From an uncultured Flavobacteriales bacterium (GTDB taxonomy: Bacteria; Bacteroidota; Bacteroidia; Flavobacteriales; Schleiferiaceae): a DNA stretch of 64,000 nucleotides. A program made the position numbers and the translations under genes. The DNA is taken from positions 248,001-312,000 of the forward strand of contig CAJXKC010000001.1 in assembly GCA_913055685.1 (NCBI GenBank), read 5' to 3'. The notes under the pieces were generated by a model that saw only the letters and a program-made list of their open reading frames with translations, did not search any database and was not told where the DNA came from. Position 1 is the stretch's first letter. The number at the start of each line of letters is the position of its first letter. Shown here piece after piece: positions 9,190-17,527 of this stretch.

Positions 9190-10358
9190 TTTTGGAAGAC
9201 TTTCTTTCGCCGGTTGGAAATAGCATTATTGAATCGGTAGCTGAGGCCAATGAGCAAGTCTTTGGTCAGCAGATAGCTATTCACACCGAAATAGAAGGAC
9301 TGCCCGAATTAGAGGGTGTAAAAATCGCCTTAATTGGCGTGATGGAGGATCGCGGGAGCGATAATCCTGGAGCCGCGCATAGTCCGGATCAAGTTCGAAA
9401 ATACCTCTACAGTTTATACTGGGGCAACTGGTCGAGTCGAGTGGCTGACCTCGGCAATATTTACGCCGGCGAAAAGCTTGCCGACACCATGGTCGCAGTA
9501 AAGGAAGTTTGCTACCAGCTACTTAAAAAGCAGATTGTACCCATCATCATTGGCGGTAGTCAAGATATCTGCTACGGAAATTACCGCGCTTACGACGGAT
9601 TAGAGCAAACGGTGAATCTTGTGAGCATTGACGCTCAGTTTGACCTAGGTAAAGAGAATGAAAAGCTAAGCCACCGCTCCTACCTCAGTCATATTGTGCT
9701 CCAGAAACCTTACATACTTTACAATTTCAGCAATATTGGTTACCAAAGTTATTTTGTTAACCAGCAGGAAATTGACCTGATGGAACGCATGTTTTTCGAT
9801 GTGCACCGACTGGGAAATTTACGGCAGAAAATAAGCGAGAGCGAACCCATACTTAGGGACGCGGATATTGTAAGTTTCGACATATCAGCCGTAAGGCAAA
9901 GTGACGCTCCAGGCAACACCTTCCACAGCCCCAACGGTTTTTCAGGAGAAGAAGCCTGCGCCCTAGCCCGTTACAGCGGAATTAGTGATAAGGTAAGCTC
10001 CTTTGGCATCTACGAATGCAATGCTTTGGCCGACAAGGAAGGTAGAACTGCGCACCTAGTAGCTCAGATGATCTGGTACTTTTTAGAGGGCTTTAACCTC
10101 CGAAAAGGCGATTACCCCTTTGCTTCCAAGAGCGATTATCAACGATTTACGGTGCTTATTAACGATGGAGAGTACGAATTGGTCTTTTATAAGAGTCCTT
10201 TAAGTGGACGTTGGTGGATTGAAGTTCCGGTGCGAGAAGAAAGTGGCTTAAGCTCCGAAAGACATAAGCTAATCCCCTGTAGCTATGTGGATTACGAAGA
10301 GGCCATGCAGAACGAAATTCCCGATCGTTGGTGGCGTGCTTTGCAGAAGGCCCTCTGA
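9186..10358 (+). CDS. Arginase/formimidoylglutamase-fold protein with degenerate metal site
   Basis: The 390-residue product follows the ureohydrolase fold: central GGSxD (about 123-127), DAxFD (about 149-153) and SFDxxxV (about 230-237). Active members of this superfamily use His in the first motif (GGxH), His in DAHxD, and two Asp in SxDxD to hold two Mn ions. Here the first two His are Gln (Q126, Q151) and the second Asp of the last motif is Ser (S234), while D149, D153 and D232 remain. The ordinary hydrolase reaction is therefore doubtful. It overlaps topA by 4 bases and precedes the T9SS core genes. It may have a non-catalytic or altered role. Confidence 0.85.
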   Translation: MILEDFLSPVGNSIIESVAEANEQVFGQQIAIHTEIEGLPELEGVKIALIGVMEDRGSDNPGAAHSPDQVRKYLYSLYWGNWSSRVADLGNIYAGEKLADTMVAVKEVCYQLLKKQIVPIIIGGSQDICYGNYRAYDGLEQTVNLVSIDAQFDLGKENEKLSHRSYLSHIVLQKPYILYNFSNIGYQSYFVNQQEIDLMERMFFDVHRLGNLRQKISESEPILRDADIVSFDISAVRQSDAPGNTFHSPNGFSGEEACALARYSGISDKVSSFGIYECNALADKEGRTAHLVAQMIWYFLEGFNLRKGDYPFASKSDYQRFTVLINDGEYELVFYKSPLSGRWWIEVPVREESGLSSERHKLIPCSYVDYEEAMQNEIPDRWWRALQKAL

Positions 10359-10428
10359 TTTTTTAGGTCTTTTCAACAAAATTTCGCTAAAAATTAACTT
10401 CCGAATAATGCGTTTTTGTGCAAAGCTT

Positions 10429-10436
10429 TATATTTG
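10429..10436 (+). promoter_or_regulatory. -7 promoter box upstream of the porP-gldKLMN operon
   Basis: TATATTTG is an exact match to the Bacteroidota -7 consensus TAnnTTTG, 46 bases before the porP start. The expected -33 TTG is not present at the usual distance (an ATG lies there), so the promoter is only partly supported. Confidence 0.5.
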
Positions 10437-10482
10437 GGATTTCAACAACATGTTGTCAACAATTATTAACTAACCCGTTTGG

Positions 10483-11442
10483 ATGAAGAAAATTTACCTC
10501 ATCATTGCCTTGGCTTTGCCATTTCTAGCTGTTTCTCAGCAGGATGTGCAGTTCTCGCAATACATGTTCAATCGCATATATTACAACCCAGGGGTAGCCG
10601 GTGCAGGAGGTGCAATTTGCATCAATGGCTTGCATCGTAGTCAGTGGGTAGGATTCCAAGGCGCTCCAACCACTCAAAATATTAACGCTAATATCCCCAT
10701 TCGCTTTTTACGCGGAGGTGTTGGTGTTAGTGTGGTTAATGATCAGATCGGTTTCTTTAATAATATTACCGCACGCATCATGTATGCCTATCAAATCCAA
10801 TTACCGGATGGGACCTTGGGCATTGGTGCAGGCGCAAGTTTTTTGAATAAATCTCTAAGCGATGCCGCTTGGATTCCTTCCGATTACAATACTTCTTTCG
10901 GTCTTTCGGACCCAACTTTACCTGCTTTGGACGCGAATGGCTTCCAAGTAGATGCAGAATTCGGTATTTATTATGAGAGTCAGAATATCTGGGGTGGTGT
11001 CTCAACTACTCGGGTAATCGAAACGACTACTGGTGTGAACAGCTACAGTACTTTACCTGGAGCCCAAACATTCTTCCGTAACGCTCGTCACTATTATATT
11101 ATGGGCGGTTACAATTGGGCAATCCCTGCAAGTAACTGGGAATTAAGACCTAGCACCTTAGTTAAATTAACTTCTGGAAGCACCACCTTTGACCTAAATG
11201 TTATGGGTGTATATAATAATAAGTTCTGGGGTGGCGTTACTTACAGGCTACAGGACGCAGTTGCGGCTATCTTAGGATGGCAAGTAACTCCAGATTTAAA
11301 ACTAGGGTACTCTTATGACGTGGCTACATCGCCATTGTCTGGACAAGGTGGTGGTAGTCATGAAGTAATGGCTCAGTACTGCTTTAAAATTGAAATTCCC
11401 CCCCGACAAAAAGGAAGTTATAAGAACCCAAGATTTTTGTAA
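10483..11442 (+). CDS. porP: PorP/SprF-family T9SS outer-membrane protein
   Basis: PorP/SprF proteins are outer-membrane barrels tied to the T9SS trans-envelope complex and, in gliding species, to delivery of the SprB adhesin. The 319-residue product has a signal peptide (MKKIYLIIALALPFLAVSQ), the family-defining N-terminal QDVQFSQYMFNRIYYNPGVAG segment (given here in part), and repeated strand pairs such as LGIGAGASF and LKLGYSYDV. Position directly before gldK matches the porPKLMN order known from Porphyromonas. Its codon use is biased toward preferred codons, as in gldK-N, which suggests high expression. Confidence 0.93.
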   Translation: MKKIYLIIALALPFLAVSQQDVQFSQYMFNRIYYNPGVAGAGGAICINGLHRSQWVGFQGAPTTQNINANIPIRFLRGGVGVSVVNDQIGFFNNITARIMYAYQIQLPDGTLGIGAGASFLNKSLSDAAWIPSDYNTSFGLSDPTLPALDANGFQVDAEFGIYYESQNIWGGVSTTRVIETTTGVNSYSTLPGAQTFFRNARHYYIMGGYNWAIPASNWELRPSTLVKLTSGSTTFDLNVMGVYNNKFWGGVTYRLQDAVAAILGWQVTPDLKLGYSYDVATSPLSGQGGGSHEVMAQYCFKIEIPPRQKGSYKNPRFL

Positions 11443-11499
11443 TATAGCAGCCCCTGTGAATAACAAGCTGTTGTTCAAAGGAAAACAACGTCAAGAGAC

Positions 11500-12918
11500 A
11501 TGAAAAAACTGATTTCCATAGCCTTAAGCTCCGTGCTTTTCATCGGGTGTAGTTCAAACGACTACGGTGAATTAGTGGGAGTACAGGATCGTCCGAGCTG
11601 GTATCCGGCTCAACCTTATGGTATGGTATACATTCCACAAGGCTCTTACAACATGGGAAATGCTGATCAGGATGTACCTTACAGCTTAATTTCTCCGACT
11701 AAGACGGTATCAGTTCCTTCCTTCTGGATGGATCAAACTGAAATCACTAACAACGAATACCGCCAATTCGTGCAATGGGTACGCGATTCTATCGCGCGAT
11801 TCCGACTGGCTGAAGACGGTTTAGTTGAAGGTTACGAATTTATTGATGTGGCCAACATGGAGGATCCTACCTTCTATGATGAGTACGTTTCACTAAACTA
11901 CCCTGACTCAATGCAGCGTCGTTTAGATTGGGAGCCTTTCATCGAGTGGGACCGCAACAACTATTTCAGTGCCGAGTACACTGAAATTATGGAGAGCATG
12001 TATTTACCCCCAGAGGAGCAATTCATGGGTGGTCGCATGATCGATGCTCGTCAGTTAAACTATGCCTTCTTCTGGATTAACAAGCAGAAAGCAGCGCGTA
12101 AGTCTAACCGAGTTATGTTCGATCATAACGATGCTGACCAAGATGGGGAGTACTTCTCTTACCGCGACTATATCAAGGATAGTAAGGAGTTCTCTGACCG
12201 TAGTTCATTCTTTGAAGGTGGTGTAATTAATATTTACCCTGACACCCTTTGCTGGATCCATGACTTTACTTACAGTTACAATGATCCAATGCACGATAAG
12301 TATTTCTGGCACCCTGCCTTTGATGATTATCCTGTAGTAGGGGTAAATTGGAACCAAGCCCGTGCATTCTGCAATTGGAGAACCAAATACAGAAACGAGT
12401 ACCTTAAAAAAGCAGGCTATTTCTCTGAGCAGGAGTTCCGTCTTCCTACCGAATCGGAGTGGGAATATGCTGCCCGCGGTGGAAAAGAACTTACCACTTA
12501 CCCTTGGGGTGGACCTTATGCACTTAACAGTTCTGGGTGTTATCTAGGTAACTTTAAGCCCTTACGTGGTAATTTAGTTGCAGACGGTGGTTTCTATCCT
12601 GTAAAGGTTACCGCCTACGCACCTAACGAATACGATCTTTATAATATGGCAGGTAATGTGTCGGAATGGACCAACACTGCCTTTGACGCGGCAAGTTATT
12701 ACTATGTTTCCGACATCAGTCCTAACTTCGAGTACAATGCTAACCCTGACGACGATCCAACTCTTACCCGTAAAGTAGTGCGTGGTGGTAGCTGGAAGGA
12801 TGTCGCCTATTACATGCAAGTAAGCACCCGTGACTATGAATACGCGGATACCTCCAAATCTTATGTTGGTTTCCGTACCGTTCAAAGCTTTATGGGCCGC
12901 GATCTTGCCGATTTTTAA
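11500..12918 (+). CDS. gldK: T9SS ring lipoprotein GldK/PorK
   Basis: GldK is an outer-membrane lipoprotein that with GldN forms the large periplasmic ring of T9SS. The 472-residue product has a lipobox (VLFIGC, Cys about 17) and a formylglycine-generating-enzyme/SUMF1-type fold: MVYIPQGSYNMG near residue 43, FWMDQTEITNNEYRQF around 75-90, and the C-terminal LYNMAGNVSEW and VRGGSW...S.GFRTV motifs. The catalytic role of the enzyme family is not expected here; the fold is structural in GldK. It is 57 bases after porP and 34 bases before gldL. Confidence 0.96.
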   Translation: MKKLISIALSSVLFIGCSSNDYGELVGVQDRPSWYPAQPYGMVYIPQGSYNMGNADQDVPYSLISPTKTVSVPSFWMDQTEITNNEYRQFVQWVRDSIARFRLAEDGLVEGYEFIDVANMEDPTFYDEYVSLNYPDSMQRRLDWEPFIEWDRNNYFSAEYTEIMESMYLPPEEQFMGGRMIDARQLNYAFFWINKQKAARKSNRVMFDHNDADQDGEYFSYRDYIKDSKEFSDRSSFFEGGVINIYPDTLCWIHDFTYSYNDPMHDKYFWHPAFDDYPVVGVNWNQARAFCNWRTKYRNEYLKKAGYFSEQEFRLPTESEWEYAARGGKELTTYPWGGPYALNSSGCYLGNFKPLRGNLVADGGFYPVKVTAYAPNEYDLYNMAGNVSEWTNTAFDAASYYYVSDISPNFEYNANPDDDPTLTRKVVRGGSWKDVAYYMQVSTRDYEYADTSKSYVGFRTVQSFMGRDLADF

Positions 12919-12952
12919 TCTCTCTCAAACAACTACTAATTAATTATTTACA

Positions 12953-13618
12953 ATGGCGTTAATTGATGTAAACAGCAAGCGTTTTAAGAACTTCATGGCA
13001 AAACTTTACGGATGGGGAGCCGCCGTAGTAATCCTTGGAGCGATGTTTAAGATTCTTCACCTTCCTGGTGCAGACTACATGCTTGTAATCGGTCTAACTA
13101 CCGAAGCCGTGATTTTCTTCTTCTCTGCATTCGAAAAACCACACGAAGAATACGATTGGACTTTAGTTTACCCTGAGTTGGCTGGAATGACCGACGAAGA
13201 GGAAGAGTACGGTTCACAAAAAGGCTTGAGTGCGACTCAAGAATTAGATCGTATGCTTGAAGATGCTAAAATTGACTCCGAGCTTATCGAAAGCTTAGGA
13301 AGCGGTTTACGTCGATTCGGTGATGCAGCTAGCAAATTATCTGAAACTAGTGAAGCTGCTGCAGCCACTGGTGCTTATAATGAGCAATTAGCTCTAGCTT
13401 CTAAAAATATGGAGTCTTTGAACGCACTTTATGCTGTTCAATTGGAAAGCTCTGCTAACCACATGGAAGCTCAAAACAATCTAATGGAAAAACTAAGTGC
13501 CTCAATCAACGACTCAGAGCGTTTAGGTACTGAAGTTAGCTCCTTGGTAAATAACATGTCTCAGCTTAACAACGTTTACGGCGGTATGTTATCTGCGATG
13601 AACGTTAACAACAAGTAA
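12953..13618 (+). CDS. gldL: T9SS inner-membrane motor protein GldL/PorL
   Basis: GldL and GldM form the proton-motive-force-driven motor that powers T9SS secretion and gliding. The 221-residue product shows two membrane helices close together (about residues 18-35 and 43-60; GWGAAVVILGAMFKILHLPG then YMLVIGLTTEAVIFFFSAFE). A Glu (E in LTTEAV) in the second helix fits the conserved acidic residue proposed in proton use. A long cytoplasmic helical tail follows. The start ATG is 34 bases after gldK. Length and layout match the family. Confidence 0.96.
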   Translation: MALIDVNSKRFKNFMAKLYGWGAAVVILGAMFKILHLPGADYMLVIGLTTEAVIFFFSAFEKPHEEYDWTLVYPELAGMTDEEEEYGSQKGLSATQELDRMLEDAKIDSELIESLGSGLRRFGDAASKLSETSEAAAATGAYNEQLALASKNMESLNALYAVQLESSANHMEAQNNLMEKLSASINDSERLGTEVSSLVNNMSQLNNVYGGMLSAMNVNNK

Positions 13619-13653
13619 TTAACCGAGATTAGCTAACCTATAAAAACAAATTC

Positions 13654-15201
13654 ATGGCTGGAGGAAAATTATCGCCACGGCAGAAAATGATCAACATGAT
13701 GTATCTCGTGTTGACCGCTATGTTGGCACTGAACGTTTCCAAAGACATTTTGAAGGCGCTCACTAAACTGAACGACAGTTTAACCGAGACCATATCTACT
13801 GTTGAAGCTAAGAACCAAGATGCTTACAGCGCTTTCGTTAAAGCTGCTGCCGAGAATCCGGAAAAAGCCCTTGAATGGAAGAATAAAGCAGATCAGGTAC
13901 AAGATATCTCAAATCAGCTCTTTACTTATATCGCCAATATGAAAGATACCCTAGTTGCGGTATCCGGTGGTGTAGATGAAGAAACTGGAGCTCCTAAAGC
14001 TTTAGATGCTAAGTCTGATCCTTTAAATTATTTAGTTGCGGAACAAGGCCCTAAGAAAGCCTCGGAGCTTAAGGCAAAAATCGAAGCTTACCGCAGTCAA
14101 ATGATTCAGTTAGCAGGAAACGACGCGGATATCAAAGCAAATATCGAGTCGGTTTTCGATACGCAAGATCAAAAAGAAGGTGATAAAGATGTAAGCTGGG
14201 AACAAGCTTCCTTTGGAGAATATCCTTTAGGAGCTATTATTCCTTTCCTTACCGATATCCAAGCGCGAGTGCGTAACTCAGAATCTGAAGTGCTTAGCTA
14301 CTTAAGCGCTAAGATTGGTGAAGGTGACGTAACCTTTACCACGGTAGAGCCAATGGTAATGGCTAAAACCAATTACATTACTCAGGGTGATGTTTACGAA
14401 GCAGAAGTATTCCTTGCTGCATACGACGACACCCAGGAGCCAACCATCGTTATTAATGGTGAAGAGCTTCCTGTTGAGAACATTAAGAATGGAAAAGGTT
14501 TAGTACGCATCCCTGCCAACAGCGTTGGTGAGCAAAAATGGGGTGGTCAAATTACCATTAAGCAAATTGGTAAAGGCGACATGAACTTTACCATTCCTGA
14601 GCAAAGCTTTACGGTAGCCCCTCCAAGTGTAGTTATTTCTCCTACCAAGATGAATGTACTTTATCGTGGTGTAGATAACCCTATCGAAATTGGGGTTCCG
14701 GGTGTTGACCCATCTAAAATCCGTGTATCTGGTCCTGGTATCAGTGGATCTAATGGATCTTACATGGCCAATGTTACTGGCTTAAAGGGTAAAGAAGTTA
14801 CTATCTCTGTATCGGTAGAAGAAACCGATAAAGATGGAAAAGTAAGTACCCGTCCTGCCGGTTCTAAGCAATTCCGTATCAAAGGTCTTCCACCTGCAGT
14901 GGGAACTATTTACAAGCGTAGTGAAGGTCTTCTTTCTAAGAGCGCTGTTGCCAACGCAACTGTTGAAGCGGGCTTCGAAGACTTTGCCTTCGACCTTCCC
15001 CTACGCGTTACTTCTTTTGAAGTTGCTATTCCAGGATCGCCACCCGAGCGTATCAATGGAAATAAAATGAATTCATCTGCAAAGACTAAAATCGAAAGAT
15101 TGAAGCCAGGCTCTACTGTATCAATCCGTAATATTAAAGCGGTAGGTCCAAAAGGAGTTAAGGTAAGTCGTGTAGGTAATATTTCGATCGACGTTAACTA
15201 A
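13654..15201 (+). CDS. gldM: T9SS motor/stator protein GldM/PorM
   Basis: GldM spans the periplasm and links the GldL motor to the GldKN ring. The 515-residue product begins with a cytoplasmic stub and a single membrane helix (MINMMYLVLTAMLALNVS, about 10-28), then a helical D1 domain (to about 215) and beta-rich domains D2-D4, including the C-terminal FRIKGLPPAVG stretch found in the family. Codon use is strongly biased, as in the neighbours. The gene lies 35 bases after gldL and 15 bases before gldN. Confidence 0.97.
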   Translation: MAGGKLSPRQKMINMMYLVLTAMLALNVSKDILKALTKLNDSLTETISTVEAKNQDAYSAFVKAAAENPEKALEWKNKADQVQDISNQLFTYIANMKDTLVAVSGGVDEETGAPKALDAKSDPLNYLVAEQGPKKASELKAKIEAYRSQMIQLAGNDADIKANIESVFDTQDQKEGDKDVSWEQASFGEYPLGAIIPFLTDIQARVRNSESEVLSYLSAKIGEGDVTFTTVEPMVMAKTNYITQGDVYEAEVFLAAYDDTQEPTIVINGEELPVENIKNGKGLVRIPANSVGEQKWGGQITIKQIGKGDMNFTIPEQSFTVAPPSVVISPTKMNVLYRGVDNPIEIGVPGVDPSKIRVSGPGISGSNGSYMANVTGLKGKEVTISVSVEETDKDGKVSTRPAGSKQFRIKGLPPAVGTIYKRSEGLLSKSAVANATVEAGFEDFAFDLPLRVTSFEVAIPGSPPERINGNKMNSSAKTKIERLKPGSTVSIRNIKAVGPKGVKVSRVGNISIDVN

Positions 15202-15216
15202 TAAAGACCCCGGTCT

Positions 15217-16053
15217 ATGAAACGTATTCTTTTTTGTCTAGGACTTGTAGCGCTTTACTTTGTGCCCAGCACAAGTAGTGCTCAGATTATTAGTCCATCT
15301 GACGATGGCATTATCCCAGATTCGCCCAAGCACTACCACAATAACCAAGTATTTCCTTACCCTTATTTACGTGAGGCGGATATGTTGTGGAGCACGCGTC
15401 ACTGGGAACGAATTGACCTACGTCAAAAAATGAATCTTCACTTGTACTACCCCGTACAAGCGATTCCAGACCGTAAGAGTCTTTACGACGTAGTAGTTGA
15501 TGGAATTTTGGATGAAGGAACAATTATCGAGGTATTTGCGGATGACCGCTTTGAAATTCCTCTGACTCCTGAACAAGTGCGTAACTATGTTCAGCAGGTA
15601 GATACCCTTCGTGATCCTGATGATCCATCAATCATCCTATTAATTGACACCATTAAGATTACCTCTAAGGACGTTAACTTTTGGGAAGTTAAATCGGATT
15701 GGTACTTTGATAAGCAAAGAGGCGAAATGAAGAATCGTATCTTGGGTATTTCCCCTAAGGTAACGAACCCTAAAACAGGTGACTCTTATAACTTGTTTTG
15801 GGTATGGTTCCCAGATGCTCGTTATGCTTTAGCCACGCACACTGCGTTTAATGGTCATAACAATAGCTCTCGCCTTACTTACGATCAGGTATTCCATTTA
15901 CGTTACTTTGATTCAGTAATCTTTAAGGAAGACAATGTTTACGATCGTCAAATTGAAGAATATAAACGAAGTTCAACTTTAGATCAGCTTTTAGAAGCGG
16001 AGCGCATTAAAAACAATTTGCGCAATCTTGAGGCCGAACTTTGGGAGTATTAA
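15217..16053 (+). CDS. gldN: T9SS ring protein GldN/PorN
   Basis: GldN is the periplasmic partner of GldK in the outer-membrane-associated ring. The 278-residue product has a signal peptide (cleavage near TSSAQ, about residue 23) and the family segments MLWSTRHWERIDLRQKMN (about 52-70), FWEVKSDWYFDKQRGEMKNRILG (given in part) and NLFWVWFPDARYALA. It closes the operon and is followed 22 bases later by a terminator. Confidence 0.96.
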   Translation: MKRILFCLGLVALYFVPSTSSAQIISPSDDGIIPDSPKHYHNNQVFPYPYLREADMLWSTRHWERIDLRQKMNLHLYYPVQAIPDRKSLYDVVVDGILDEGTIIEVFADDRFEIPLTPEQVRNYVQQVDTLRDPDDPSIILLIDTIKITSKDVNFWEVKSDWYFDKQRGEMKNRILGISPKVTNPKTGDSYNLFWVWFPDARYALATHTAFNGHNNSSRLTYDQVFHLRYFDSVIFKEDNVYDRQIEEYKRSSTLDQLLEAERIKNNLRNLEAELWEY

Positions 16054-16074
16054 TCTCCAATAAGATTTTTAAAA

Positions 16075-16100
16075 CCCTGACCTTTGTGTCAGGGTTTTTT
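16075..16100 (+). terminator. Intrinsic terminator after gldN
   Basis: A perfect 7-bp stem (CCCTGAC at 16075-16081 with GTCAGGG at 16088-16094) and a six-base loop are followed by six T residues. It ends the T9SS operon only 7 bases before the ATG of the next co-directional gene. Confidence 0.88.
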
Positions 16101-16107
16101 GTTTTTA

Positions 16108-17112
16108 ATGAATTCTAAAATCTATATACTTGGTGCGGGTATCGCGGGTACCACTTTAAGCATCTTTCTCGATAAGGCCGGGGTAGATCACTGGGTTTAT
16201 GATGAGCCTAAATTTTCACGCTCATCTCGCATTGCAGCTGGCTTGGCTAATCCAGTGGTTTTAAAAAGGCAAAAATGGGTGAATGCTGCCGAACTCTTTA
16301 TGCCCGCTTCCCGCCAGTTTTTCACTAGTCTTGAGAAAGAATTGAAGACTAAGTTCATTCATCATGCGGAGATAGAACATGTCTTTCATAAAGCCGGTGA
16401 AGTGAACGATTGGTTAGTTAACAGCAACAAGCCACATCTTAACCAGCACCTTGGTTCGGTAAAAAAGGAAACACTACCTTTTGTAGAAAGTCCCTTGGGT
16501 AGAGGGGTATTGCAAAATATTTTCTGGCTCGACACCCACCATTATATCGAGCAGCATAAAGCCAAACTTCGCCGAAGAGACCGCCTTATTGAAGGAGAAT
16601 GGTCTGGAACAAATACCTTGAAAGCAGAAGATAAAGTAATCTATTGCCATGGTCACTTACTGCGTGAGAGCCACCCAAGCCTAGCCAAAGCCTTTAGTCC
16701 TACCAAAGGGGAGCTTATGCTAATTAAAGGCAGCCAACTACCGGAGGATCGAATTCTGCATGCGGGAGTCTTTACCTTACCCTTAGGTAATGGCCTTTTT
16801 AAAGTTGGCGCTAGTTATGCCCATCAAAACCTAAATGATGAAACTTCTGCTAAGGGATTAAGCTTCTTGGAAGAAAAACTAAATATCTTTTACAAGGGGC
16901 CCTATGAAATAGAAGAGCAGTTAGCGGGGGTTAGACCCAATATTAAAGACCGTAAACCTCTCTTAGGACGCCTTAATGAGCAAGAGTATGTATTTAATGG
17001 CATGGGCTCTAGAGGGGTACTAATGGCTCCCTACCTAGCTCAGCATTTTATCGAGTTTTTCCTTCAGGCGAAAGCCTTAAAAAAAGAATGGGATCTCCAG
17101 CGGTTTATTTAA
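16108..17112 (+). CDS. FAD-dependent oxidoreductase (DAO-like)
   Basis: The 334-residue product begins with a dinucleotide-binding motif (IYILGAGIAGTTLSIFLDKAG) and has the C-terminal NGMGSRGVLMAPYLA segment typical of D-amino-acid-oxidase-like flavoproteins; no signal peptide is seen. Substrate is not evident. I chose the ATG at 16108 because the longer frame starts with TTG inside the gldN terminator stem and loop. It converges with DUF983, overlapping its end by 8 bases. Because the terminator stands just upstream, expression must come from readthrough or an unseen promoter. Confidence 0.85.
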   Translation: MNSKIYILGAGIAGTTLSIFLDKAGVDHWVYDEPKFSRSSRIAAGLANPVVLKRQKWVNAAELFMPASRQFFTSLEKELKTKFIHHAEIEHVFHKAGEVNDWLVNSNKPHLNQHLGSVKKETLPFVESPLGRGVLQNIFWLDTHHYIEQHKAKLRRRDRLIEGEWSGTNTLKAEDKVIYCHGHLLRESHPSLAKAFSPTKGELMLIKGSQLPEDRILHAGVFTLPLGNGLFKVGASYAHQNLNDETSAKGLSFLEEKLNIFYKGPYEIEEQLAGVRPNIKDRKPLLGRLNEQEYVFNGMGSRGVLMAPYLAQHFIEFFLQAKALKKEWDLQRFI

Positions 17113-17503
17113 GGCTGGGGCCTTTCTTATCTGGATTGTACTTCACGAATAAGTTTAGCCAAGTGATTCGCGATAAGCGTAAAACCAAGGGTGATAATAA
17201 GAAAACCACTACTCCGAGAGCAATTACGATATGGCTAATCGGTGGATCATAAACCAGATTCATGATTATGTAGGTGGCCACAAACAAAGCCACCGAGTAA
17301 CCATAGCTTACGTACATAGCGCCGTAAAAAAAGCTAGGTTCTACTTCATAACGCAATTCGCAATGCGGGCAATTTTCGTGCATTTTAAATAATTTCCCCA
17401 GCTTATAAGGGTTCTTTTCTTCAAAAACCTCTCCCTCCTGACAACGTGGACAGCGAAAATTTAAAATACTGTACAACTTGGTACCCTTAGAAAATAGTGG
17501 CAT
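17105..17503 (-). CDS. DUF983 family membrane protein
   Basis: A 132-residue protein with two CPxC pairs near the N-terminus (CPRC at about 18, CPHC at about 45) that look like a zinc ribbon, followed by PSFFYGAMYVSYG and two membrane helices (about 66-86 and 91-110). This is the DUF983 pattern, widespread in Bacteroidota and alphaproteobacteria and of unknown function. It is divergently arranged with the ABC-F gene, with only 24 bases between the two start codons. Confidence 0.92.
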   Translation of the reverse strand: MPLFSKGTKLYSILNFRCPRCQEGEVFEEKNPYKLGKLFKMHENCPHCELRYEVEPSFFYGAMYVSYGYSVALFVATYIIMNLVYDPPISHIVIALGVVVFLLSPLVLRLSRITWLNLFVKYNPDKKGPSLK

Positions 17504-17515
17504 GCGCTATTAATT

Positions 17516-17523
17516 TATTTTTG
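17516..17523 (+). promoter_or_regulatory. -7 promoter box for the ABC-F gene, possible leaderless start
   Basis: TATTTTTG matches TAnnTTTG exactly. Its last base is only 4 bases before the ATG at 17528, so the predicted transcription start falls on or next to the start codon. No clear -33 TTG is seen at the usual distance. Confidence 0.5.
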
Positions 17524-17527
17524 CCCC

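Noticed and set aside
16084-16107. Upstream TTG start for the FAD oxidoreductase, adding eight residues
   Set aside because: The start would lie inside the terminator of gldN; the ATG at 16108 precedes the canonical dinucleotide-binding motif directly.
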